This document shows positions 6,410 to 11,878 of a stretch of DNA of 11,878 nucleotides, one piece after another. Source of the DNA: JBLFWJ01 sp047611425 (GTDB lineage: Bacteria; Bacteroidota; Bacteroidia; UBA10329). How positions within the stretch are numbered: the first letter of the stretch is position 1; every line of letters begins with the position of its first letter. Below the pieces are notes generated by a model. It was not told where the DNA came from and searched no databases. It saw only the letters and a program-made list of their open reading frames with translations. The stretch lies in contig JBLFWJ010000104.1 in the NCBI GenBank assembly GCA_047611425.1, forward strand, positions 1 to 11,878. Direction: 5' to 3'. Both the position numbers and the translations under genes were made by a program.

Positions 6410-8580
6410 TCGTACTTAGTTGCTGTTCCTTTTTCGTAAATCGTAAATGCGGATATTCCTGATTCGCCAACTTCAGTTTCGCACTGAATTGCACTGACCT
6501 GACTGCCCAGTGCGGTTACATCCAGATCGGTGGTAAACTTGATCCAGGTTGGTTGGATTCCATCATCAATTCCTGTGAATTGCATGCTATAGTTTGCCTC
6601 CACTACAGGATAGAAAGGTGATGCAAAATCCAACAAGCTTTTTTTCAACCCCTTGTAAATAGCATCAACTGGGAGTTTATCTTCTACTTCAACACCCTTG
6701 TAATAGCCAAGCAATACCTTGTAGTGACAAAGAAAGAACTTGTAGAGAAGGGTACTTCTATCTCCGTAGAATTCAGTGAAATAAACGAGCGTTCCGTTGT
6801 TTACGAAATAAGCTATTGCCTTTGTCTCATGGCAATAGATGTACGTGTGATTATAAGCGTTGGTAAAGACCTCCCATTGAAGATCAACATCATCACTTTT
6901 GATGTTCAGACTTAAACCAGGGATCATTCCAAACGCCTTTTTCATCAACTCATTTACGCTGATGTTCGAGATTACTTGGTTCTCCTTAGGGTAATCAAAT
7001 GCGTGAAATTTGAGACCATCTTTGGCATGCTCCAAATAGTACGCAATCGGATACTCTAGCGTTTTACTACCAACATACGGAGTCGATTGAATCTGAAAGT
7101 GAATGTGTGGTTCTGGCGAACGACCACTGTTTCCGACATCTCCAAGTACTTGCCCTTTCTTCACATAATCGCCAACCTCAACTTTAATGGTGCCTTTCTT
7201 CAGGTGACTGATCTTGGTGAACAGATAATCTCCATGTCTTAGGACAACGGTATTTCCCCAGTTGCGTTCCAGGTTGACATCACCAACCATGTTTTCCTCC
7301 ACATCATCTTCTACTGTAACCACATAACCAGCTTGAGGAGCTGATACCGGACGGTTGTAGCAATAGTAATCCTCTAATCGAGAACCCGGTTCACGGTACG
7401 TTTTTCCCTTCTCATCTTCAATTACTAAGTCGAACGCTTCCTTCCAATCACCCTTGTGTGTGATGTCTCCATCGTGGCCTTGAGAAATGGTCCACTCACC
7501 AAAAACAGGGAGGTAAATGTGGAATATAGATTCATTCTCAAATCGGTCTTTTCGATTCAAGAACTTGTAGAGATTTCGTTCCGGTGAATAGGTCTGATCC
7601 GTGACGTGATTTAGCCCTTTTGAAACGGTCCTGAATTTCAACACATATAAGGTAAGAAGCACTAAGATGTTGTACGGCAATGAATAAATGGGCAGTTGAA
7701 CCACCTCAAACAGATTGCCAACCGAAGCAATCAGAATGGCAATAATCGGTGAGGCCAATGCAACCAGAATGAACGATCCTGTGGAAGGAATAATGAAGAA
7801 GCCACCAAGTGCAATTGCCGATAGAATAAAGTTGAATCCAATGTAGCTGTAGTGCAGGTGAGAGAACTGCCCTTCCATGAATCCATAGAAGAGGTAGCCG
7901 GAGAAAAACCCAACCAAACTCAATACAAATGCAATTCTTGAAAACCGAATTAGGCCGAACAGAATGATCATTCCTGCCAGCAAATTATACTGGAAGAATA
8001 TCGCGCCAAGCGACCGGAGATACACATCTAGAATAGTTGGCAACGGCAGCGTATCGATGTATTGATAGGCATTCACCAGTGTTTCACCGCCCCACCACCA
8101 GAGTTCATTTATGGTGTAAATACCTCGCTCGGTAAGGTTCAATCCTTCAAATTCCCGACCAACTAAAAGCACTATCCACACTCCAAATAGGAATGGCACA
8201 CTCATAATCGGAAGGCCGTATTTCGAGAACTTTCCGATAAAGGCTACTGTAATGAACAGCGTGAGAACCGAAATGAAAATCAACATAACTAAGAATGGAA
8301 TGCTGAGGTCGTAATACACGGCCATCACCATTCCAACCATTAGGCTGTTGAAACTGTACATGCCTTCGCGGAGCAGCTTTTCATCAAAGCCCATTCCCTT
8401 TCCGACACCAATTGCTATTAGGCCCGAAACCAACGCACTAATCCCAACATGAGGGTCGATAAAAGAGGTGATAAGCAAGACCACAGCAAAGACCTTGTCT
8501 AGGCTAAAAAAGATCTGGGAGTAGCTGTGTAAAAGCGACTCCCAGAAAAATGCTGCGGTATGTTTTACCCGTTCACTCAA
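6394..8580 (-). CDS. Urea-transporter-family channel fused to M23 metallopeptidase domain
   Basis: A 728-residue inner-membrane protein. Residues about 16-318 match both halves of the urea transporter fold: LLHSYSQIFFSLDKVFAVVLL...LLREGMYSFNSLMVGMVMA (16-87) and LRSLGAIFFQYNLLAGMIIL...YIGFNFILSAIALGGFF (188-262), with roughly ten hydrophobic segments. After a linker, residues about 350-510 form an M23 (LytM/Gly-Gly endopeptidase type) domain with complete active-site residues: H375 and D384 (THKGDWKEAFD), H459 (SHL) and H492-x-H494 (PHIHF). Residues 510-728 form a mixed alpha/beta region I do not recognise. The peptidase probably faces the periplasm and could cut or bind peptidoglycan or a peptide; the channel could pass urea or another small amide or amine. 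The start overlaps the decarboxylase stop by 4 bases (ATGA type). It lacks urease neighbours, so ordinary urea uptake is not obviously its job. Confidence 0.9.
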   Translation of the reverse strand: MSERVKHTAAFFWESLLHSYSQIFFSLDKVFAVVLLITSFIDPHVGISALVSGLIAIGVGKGMGFDEKLLREGMYSFNSLMVGMVMAVYYDLSIPFLVMLIFISVLTLFITVAFIGKFSKYGLPIMSVPFLFGVWIVLLVGREFEGLNLTERGIYTINELWWWGGETLVNAYQYIDTLPLPTILDVYLRSLGAIFFQYNLLAGMIILFGLIRFSRIAFVLSLVGFFSGYLFYGFMEGQFSHLHYSYIGFNFILSAIALGGFFIIPSTGSFILVALASPIIAILIASVGNLFEVVQLPIYSLPYNILVLLTLYVLKFRTVSKGLNHVTDQTYSPERNLYKFLNRKDRFENESIFHIYLPVFGEWTISQGHDGDITHKGDWKEAFDLVIEDEKGKTYREPGSRLEDYYCYNRPVSAPQAGYVVTVEDDVEENMVGDVNLERNWGNTVVLRHGDYLFTKISHLKKGTIKVEVGDYVKKGQVLGDVGNSGRSPEPHIHFQIQSTPYVGSKTLEYPIAYYLEHAKDGLKFHAFDYPKENQVISNISVNELMKKAFGMIPGLSLNIKSDDVDLQWEVFTNAYNHTYIYCHETKAIAYFVNNGTLVYFTEFYGDRSTLLYKFFLCHYKVLLGYYKGVEVEDKLPVDAIYKGLKKSLLDFASPFYPVVEANYSMQFTGIDDGIQPTWIKFTTDLDVTALGSQVSAIQCETEVGESGISAFTIYEKGTATKYECEVL

Positions 8581-9935
8581 AGGTCAAACTTCTTCAAGTA
8601 ATCAGGCATTACCTCTTGCTCCTCAATGTTCGCAAGATTTTCGCGCTTACGAATCTCATGTGGTTTTCCTTTCATATCAATGATTACCACGGCTGGACGA
8701 AGCGCAATAAATTGCATCCATTGAGTCATGTTGTACGCTCCAACGGAATGGACAACAACTTGATCTCCACGTTTTAGTGGTGGCAATGTCGCATTTTCAC
8801 GAATCACATCAATGTTCATACAGAGCGGCCCGTACAGAACCGAATCTTCTGTGTGATGACTGAAATCCTGTGCCGGGCTGATCTTGTGATCGTACCAGAA
8901 TGATGTGAACAGAACATTGACTCCAAAGTCAAGGATTGTTGCTCTACGTCCATCGCTTAATCGCTTGTTCGAAATCACACTTCCGAGAAGGAACCCTGCC
9001 GGATCAATCAATGCTCGACCCGTTTCAAGAATCAAAAGCGGAAGTTCGTTTTCAACAAACCCTGCGTTAAGCAATGCTGTGCTGATAGACTCTGCAAAAT
9101 CATCGAAAGAAGGCGATGTATCTGGCCCGTTCAAGAAAGATCCCTTCAACGTGTTCTTAGAAGCGAAACCTCCACCCATGTCGATGTACTGAATCTTCTT
9201 GCTGTACTTTTCCTGAATGCTGAGTGCGAGTTCAGCCAACTTTCCAGCAGCTACACCATATGCACTTGGAGCCAACATGAAGGTTCCAATGTGGCAGTGA
9301 AGCCCAACTAAATCCATCTTATCACCAAGGATAATCTTGTTGATCGCATCCCAAGCCTGTCCGTTCTCATAGTTGAACCCGAATCGATCCCACATTGGAT
9401 AAATCCCAGTATCCATGTTTACACGAATAGCCACTTTTGGTCGAATGCCTTTTTCAATTGCTAGCTCGCTGATGTTGTACAACTCATCCAAGTGATCGAT
9501 ATGGATCAATGAATTGTTGTCCATTGCAAGGGTCAGGTCATCCAAGGTTTTATCAGGCCCATTGAAAATGATCTTTGACCCAGGCACTCCATTCTTTAGG
9601 GCTTTCTCATACTCAAAACGAGAAACCACTTCTCCCCAAGATCCCATTTGATGGTATACATTGCAAACAGCGTTGATGTAGTTTGTCTTGTAGCTCCACG
9701 CGAATTGCACCTTTGGATACCGTGTAGTAAAAGCACGATTAGCCTCCGCGTAAGTTTCTCGAATCTGCTTTTCTGAGATTACGAATAACGGTGAACCGTA
9801 TTCCTCAAGTAGGCTCGGTACGCTATTGTCGTCAATATGCGTTACTGGCTCAAACTCGGTACGAGTTCCAAACTTGTTCATCACACCGACATTCAATCGG
9901 TTGATTACTGGTCTTTCATATCTTTTCTTATCCAT
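8577..9935 (-). CDS. PLP-dependent group IV amino-acid decarboxylase (LysA-like, not canonical LysA)
   Basis: A 452-residue fold-III PLP enzyme of the diaminopimelate/ornithine/arginine decarboxylase superfamily. The PLP lysine is K83 in SYKTN. HCHIG (213-217), MGGGF (253-257, phosphate loop), ETGR (304-307), GPLC with C372, and GAYNMTQW (399-406) complete the active site. It would remove the alpha-carboxyl of an amino acid in the cytoplasm. Two motifs differ from LysA: CMNID replaces the substrate-binding CESxD, and ETGR replaces EPGR, so DAP is unlikely to be the substrate. The start at 9935 gives an extended N-terminus (KRYERPVINRLNVGVMNKFG); M19 is an alternative. The start codon lies 3 bases from an inverted repeat of the upstream insert, so its own translation signal may come from that insert. 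It belongs with the ATP-grasp and PqqD-like genes and overlaps the transporter gene. Confidence 0.88.
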   Translation of the reverse strand: MDKKRYERPVINRLNVGVMNKFGTRTEFEPVTHIDDNSVPSLLEEYGSPLFVISEKQIRETYAEANRAFTTRYPKVQFAWSYKTNYINAVCNVYHQMGSWGEVVSRFEYEKALKNGVPGSKIIFNGPDKTLDDLTLAMDNNSLIHIDHLDELYNISELAIEKGIRPKVAIRVNMDTGIYPMWDRFGFNYENGQAWDAINKIILGDKMDLVGLHCHIGTFMLAPSAYGVAAGKLAELALSIQEKYSKKIQYIDMGGGFASKNTLKGSFLNGPDTSPSFDDFAESISTALLNAGFVENELPLLILETGRALIDPAGFLLGSVISNKRLSDGRRATILDFGVNVLFTSFWYDHKISPAQDFSHHTEDSVLYGPLCMNIDVIRENATLPPLKRGDQVVVHSVGAYNMTQWMQFIALRPAVVIIDMKGKPHEIRKRENLANIEEQEVMPDYLKKFDL

Positions 9936-9938
9936 CCT

Positions 9939-9960
9939 GCTAATAGTTTCGAGTTGCTAG
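9939..9960 (+). repeat. Left inverted repeat flanking the four-helix-bundle gene
   Basis: The 22 bases here are an inverted copy of 10368-10389, matching at 20 of 22 positions. The core TAGTTTCGAGTTGCTAG (9944-9960) differs from its partner at a single base. TAGTTTCGAG recurs directly at 9965-9974, 21 bases on, and CTAG occurs three times within 9957-9988. The repeat begins only 3 bases before the decarboxylase start codon. Confidence 0.75.
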
Positions 9961-9999
9961 TTACTAGTTTCGAGAGACCCGCTTCTAGAACTCAGGTTT

Positions 10000-10356
10000 C
10001 TATCCAATTCTAACTTTCTTCAATAATCCGAACTGCATTTTCTGCACTTCGTGTAGCTTGATAATCGTACTCTCAATTTTGGACGATTTAACATTCGGAC
10101 GTCCAACACATAAAGTCAATTGCGTTTCTAGTTCAAAACTTGATCCAATGGCAATATCCAAGAATCGAGCGAAATCCTTCGAACCATTTCTTCCAGCCCC
10201 TTCTGCTATGTTGGAAGGAATGGAAATAGCACATTTTCCCATTTGACTTGAAAAAATAAACTTGTCATTCTGATTCATGCCATCTGCTATTTCCAAAACG
10301 TCTTTGACAACTTCCATCGCTTTTTGCCAAACAATTAACTTTTTAAAATCCTTCAT
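10000..10356 (-). CDS. Four-helix-bundle protein (23S rRNA intervening-sequence / S23 family)
   Basis: A 118-residue protein with the family signatures DFKKLIVWQKAMEVV at the start, SSQMGKCAISIPSNIAEGAGRNGSKDFARFLDIAIGSSFELETQL in the middle, and a C-terminal helix. It forms a small four-helix bundle; relatives are encoded in intervening sequences of 23S rRNA, as Avd proteins of diversity-generating retroelements, and as orphan genes. Its role is unknown and it has no catalytic motif. I chose the ATG at 10356; an upstream TTG at 10374 would begin inside the flanking repeat. It sits alone between the ATP-grasp and decarboxylase genes, breaking an otherwise tightly packed operon, and is bracketed by inverted repeats. 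It is best read as cargo of an inserted element rather than part of the pathway. Confidence 0.88.
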   Translation of the reverse strand: MKDFKKLIVWQKAMEVVKDVLEIADGMNQNDKFIFSSQMGKCAISIPSNIAEGAGRNGSKDFARFLDIAIGSSFELETQLTLCVGRPNVKSSKIESTIIKLHEVQKMQFGLLKKVRIG

Positions 10357-10367
10357 CGCTTTGTTTT

Positions 10368-10389
10368 CTAGCAACTAGAAACTAGTAGC
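10368..10389 (-). repeat. Right inverted repeat flanking the four-helix-bundle gene
   Basis: The core CTAGCAACTAGAAACTA (10368-10384) is the reverse complement of 9944-9960 with one mismatch, and similarity extends to 10389. CTAG, usually a scarce tetranucleotide in bacterial genomes, occurs three times (10368, 10375, 10382). The repeat lies 8 bases past the ATP-grasp stop and immediately upstream of the four-helix-bundle start. Confidence 0.75.
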
Positions 10390-10397
10390 TCGCCACT

Positions 10398-11465
10398 CTA
10401 TCCAGCCTTCTTTTTCTTTTGCCCCAATTCCCCAGTCGTGGAGATTTGCTCAAACTCCTGCATATCCACAATCATATCCCATGAGTACCGAATAAACATC
10501 TTACCAACTGTGTATTCTGTAAACGGATCAACCTTTTCACCCAAGGCCATCTTAACCATAGCTACAGGTAGGTTTTGACCACAACCTACTGCCAGGTAAA
10601 TCCAAGCTGGAAGCCGAGGGTTTATTTCCAAGAGATAGTATTCGTCATCACTTGTTTTGATGTATTCCAACTCCATCCCGCCTTTCCACTTGGTTTCAAC
10701 GATGAGCTTTCGAGCCGCTTTTAAAAGGCCTTCATCGTCTAAACTCACACCAGCCCAAGCCTTGCCTTTGTCGGTGATGAATTGCTTTCGCATTGGCACC
10801 ATACCAGTTACATTTCCTTCCCCATCACCCACTGCGACTAAGTTCACCTCACTACCGTAAACGAATTGCTGAATGATAATAGGAACCCCCCATTGGGCGC
10901 TCAGCTTATTGAAGTGTGTTCTAACTTGTTCACCATTGTAGGCAATAAGCGCATCGTAGTACTGGCCTTTTACAACCACTGGATAAGTGAACTCCTCCGC
11001 TAAGGATGGCACTTCAGCTACACTAAAAATCATCTTACTATGTGGAACGAGTATGTCATGCTTCTCACCAAACTCCTCCAAATTCACTTTGTGTCGAGCC
11101 TCGAATTGTTCCATGGTTGGAAGGTGCATGGCAATTCCCAACGCCTTCAATCTATCTTCAATCTTGATGAAGTTGTATAGTTCCGCATCAAAATTTGGGA
11201 AGATGAAGTCGATGTTTTCAATGGAATTGATGTAAGCCATCCGTTGATACAAAATCTCCGTACCGGATTTTGGAAATGGAATCTGATATGAATGATCAAC
11301 AAGATCATGCATGTAAAGCCCAGGCTCCAAGGTCTCATAGCTCAGGCCAATTACCCGAATGTCAAGATCCTCCGCATCTCGCAACGCACGAATCACCGGT
11401 ATTCCTGGCCCAGGACTATCAATGGCGTTAAGGCCAGTAACGGCTATGGTCAGTTTCTTTTTCAT
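10398..11465 (-). CDS. ATP-grasp carboxylate-amine ligase (carbamoyl-phosphate-synthase/PylC-like)
   Basis: A 355-residue cytoplasmic enzyme that would activate a carboxylate as an acyl phosphate and join it to an amine. The N-terminal pre-ATP-grasp domain (1-about 115) starts with VTGLNAIDSPGPGIPVIRALRD, a dinucleotide-fold-like loop as in carbamoyl-phosphate-synthase-type ligases. The ATP-grasp domain follows: YPVVVKGQYYDA (161-172, ATP-binding Lys166), IIIQQFVYGSEVNLVAVGD (196-214, hinge and metal side), and MELEYI...YYLLEINPRLPAW (264-288), in which E280 and N282 are the expected Mg ligands. The C-terminus ends in a lysine-rich tail. Its ATG overlaps the PqqD-like stop by 4 bases, so the two are tightly coupled. 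The substrate is unknown; pairing with a PqqD fold suggests a peptide or carrier-linked carboxylate. Confidence 0.88.
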   Translation of the reverse strand: MKKKLTIAVTGLNAIDSPGPGIPVIRALRDAEDLDIRVIGLSYETLEPGLYMHDLVDHSYQIPFPKSGTEILYQRMAYINSIENIDFIFPNFDAELYNFIKIEDRLKALGIAMHLPTMEQFEARHKVNLEEFGEKHDILVPHSKMIFSVAEVPSLAEEFTYPVVVKGQYYDALIAYNGEQVRTHFNKLSAQWGVPIIIQQFVYGSEVNLVAVGDGEGNVTGMVPMRKQFITDKGKAWAGVSLDDEGLLKAARKLIVETKWKGGMELEYIKTSDDEYYLLEINPRLPAWIYLAVGCGQNLPVAMVKMALGEKVDPFTEYTVGKMFIRYSWDMIVDMQEFEQISTTGELGQKKKKAG

Positions 11466-11707
11466 AGATCCAGAAGTTTGTGTTGCCCTAGCATTTTTAC
11501 AAAATCGTAGTAGTCTTTATCTACTGTGTCACGGTCGATATCGTACCAAGCTTGAAGCGTGCTTTTAATCTCATCCTCCCCTTTTTCATCCTTTAAGAAC
11601 TGAAGTATGTCAAGACCGATTCCGTTTAAAGAAAACGAATCGCCCGTGGTTGGATTGAAAACAAAGCCTGAATCGCTGATCGCTATATTCTTCTTAAGTC
11701 GTACCAT
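11462..11707 (-). CDS. PqqD-like small protein (RiPP recognition element fold)
   Basis: An 81-residue protein with the PqqD pattern: a beta region (NIAISDSGFVFNPTTGDSFSLNG), then GLDILQFLKDEKGEDEIKSTLQAWYDIDRDTVDKDYYDFVKMLGQHKLLDL, which corresponds to the three winged-helix helices of the family (ILxxL, EI, V-x-D-x-x-F-L-x-x-L-x-x-x-x-LL). PqqD and related recognition elements bind a precursor peptide and present it to modifying enzymes. Here there is no radical SAM enzyme, and no precursor peptide is visible within the window. It is the first gene of the minus-strand operon, and its stop overlaps the ATP-grasp start by 4 bases (ATGA), pointing to the ligase as its partner. Similar PqqD-type proteins also occur in non-RiPP kinase and transport clusters, so the peptide-binding role is likely but not certain. 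Confidence 0.85.
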   Translation of the reverse strand: MVRLKKNIAISDSGFVFNPTTGDSFSLNGIGLDILQFLKDEKGEDEIKSTLQAWYDIDRDTVDKDYYDFVKMLGQHKLLDL

Positions 11708-11743
11708 AACTTCTTGTTTTTAGGATTATTCTGAACTTGAAAT

Positions 11744-11750
11744 CAAAGTA
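11744..11750 (-). promoter_or_regulatory. Possible -7 element of the minus-strand operon
   Basis: On the minus strand this reads TACTTTG, one base short of the Bacteroidota -7 consensus TAnnTTTG. It would place transcription start near 11737 and give a leader of about 30 bases before the PqqD-like ATG. No good TTG is seen at -33, so the call is weak. The interval 11708-11812 otherwise shows no hairpin terminator and no small ORF of note. Confidence 0.25.
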
Positions 11751-11812
11751 CGGGCATGATGACTTGTAAGCAGTTACAGAATTGGTATGCTGATGTGTAA
11801 GATTATCGTTTG

Positions 11813-11878
11813 CTATTTCTTTTGAGCTAATTCAAGGAGCTTATCCAACGCTATTCTGCCATCACCCAGCCCATTTTT
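11813..11878 (-). CDS. C-terminal fragment of an unidentified protein (cut by window edge)
   Basis: The last 66 bases of the window read on the minus strand as KNGLGDGRIALDKLLELAQKK followed by TAG, open to the window end. The sequence is a loop with GDG followed by an amphipathic helix and a basic end, a plausible protein C-terminus. A GDG loop before a final helix loosely recalls UDP-GlcNAc 2-epimerase or GT-B-type glycosyltransferase ends, but 21 residues cannot support a call. It lies on the same strand 105 bases upstream of the PqqD-like gene. Confidence 0.45.
   Translation of the reverse strand, partial: KNGLGDGRIALDKLLELAQKK

Larger units (their letters stand above)
9939..10389. mobile_element. 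Putative 451-bp element carrying the four-helix-bundle gene
   Basis: Matching 22-bp inverted repeats (9939-9960 and 10368-10389) enclose a single four-helix-bundle gene. Taking the element out would leave the ATP-grasp stop and the decarboxylase start 11 bases apart, in keeping with the 2-14 base gaps or overlaps elsewhere in the operon. I see no transposase and no clear target-site duplication, so any movement would need help in trans or occur through RNA. Confidence 0.5.

Noticed and set aside
6156..6494. 112-codon ORF on the minus strand spanning the barrel/UT-M23 junction
   Set aside because: It lies in another frame across the ends of two well-supported genes on the same strand and resembles no family.
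8577..9935. Canonical diaminopimelate decarboxylase lysA
   Set aside because: The CESxD substrate motif is replaced by CMNID and EPGR by ETGR, and the neighbours are not lysine-pathway genes.
10357..10374. TTG start for the four-helix-bundle protein
   Set aside because: It begins inside the right inverted repeat; the ATG at 10356 gives the family N-terminus DFKKLIVWQKA.
9930..10398. Target-site duplication around the four-helix-bundle insert
   Set aside because: Bases outside the two arms show no convincing direct repeat.

Overview
The window looks like a chromosomal segment of a Bacteroidota bacterium, probably Flavobacteriia or a relative. Reasons: moderate-to-low GC, start codons with little or no Shine-Dalgarno signal, an outer-membrane beta-barrel gene ending in Phe, a urea-transporter/M23 peptidase fusion, an orphan four-helix-bundle (23S intervening-sequence type) gene, and promoter-like motifs of the TTG / TAnnTTTG kind. 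No rRNA, tRNA, CRISPR array or transposase gene was found.

Left part (1-3923). A 77-bp imperfect palindrome (50-126) sits in the leader. A short plus-strand operon follows: a DUF427 protein, a Rieske/glutamate-synthase-type fusion flavoprotein whose start overlaps the DUF427 stop, and a small zinc-ribbon protein. An OxyR-type regulator (both redox cysteines present, at 199 and 208) lies on the minus strand, convergent with that operon. It is divergent from a VOC/glyoxalase-fold gene. Between the two divergent genes is an ATAG-N7-CTAT element that closely fits the OxyR operator. A strong bidirectional terminator at 3892-3923 closes the VOC gene and, from the other side, the long minus-strand unit.

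Right part (11707 down to 3955, all minus strand). This is a compact gene train: PqqD-like protein, ATP-grasp ligase, [four-helix-bundle insert], PLP-dependent group IV decarboxylase, urea-transporter/M23 fusion, outer-membrane beta-barrel with a helical N-terminus, periplasmic TPR protein, and pdxH. Apart from the insert, genes overlap by 4-16 bases or are separated by 2-14, so they are probably cotranscribed and partly translationally coupled. The first three genes look like a small biosynthetic module: a peptide or carrier-binding PqqD fold, an ATP-dependent ligase, and an amino-acid decarboxylase whose motifs depart from LysA. The next three are an inner-membrane channel with a peptidoglycan hydrolase domain, an outer-membrane barrel and a periplasmic TPR protein, which together look like an envelope module. 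PdxH makes the PLP cofactor that the decarboxylase needs. I do not know a characterised pathway with this combination; it is the best candidate here for an undescribed system.

The four-helix-bundle gene is bracketed by 22-bp CTAG-rich inverted repeats. Removing the bracketed 451 bp would leave the ATP-grasp and decarboxylase genes only 11 bases apart, which suggests a mobile or domesticated insertion into a pre-existing operon. A truncated minus-strand coding end occupies the last bases of the window.
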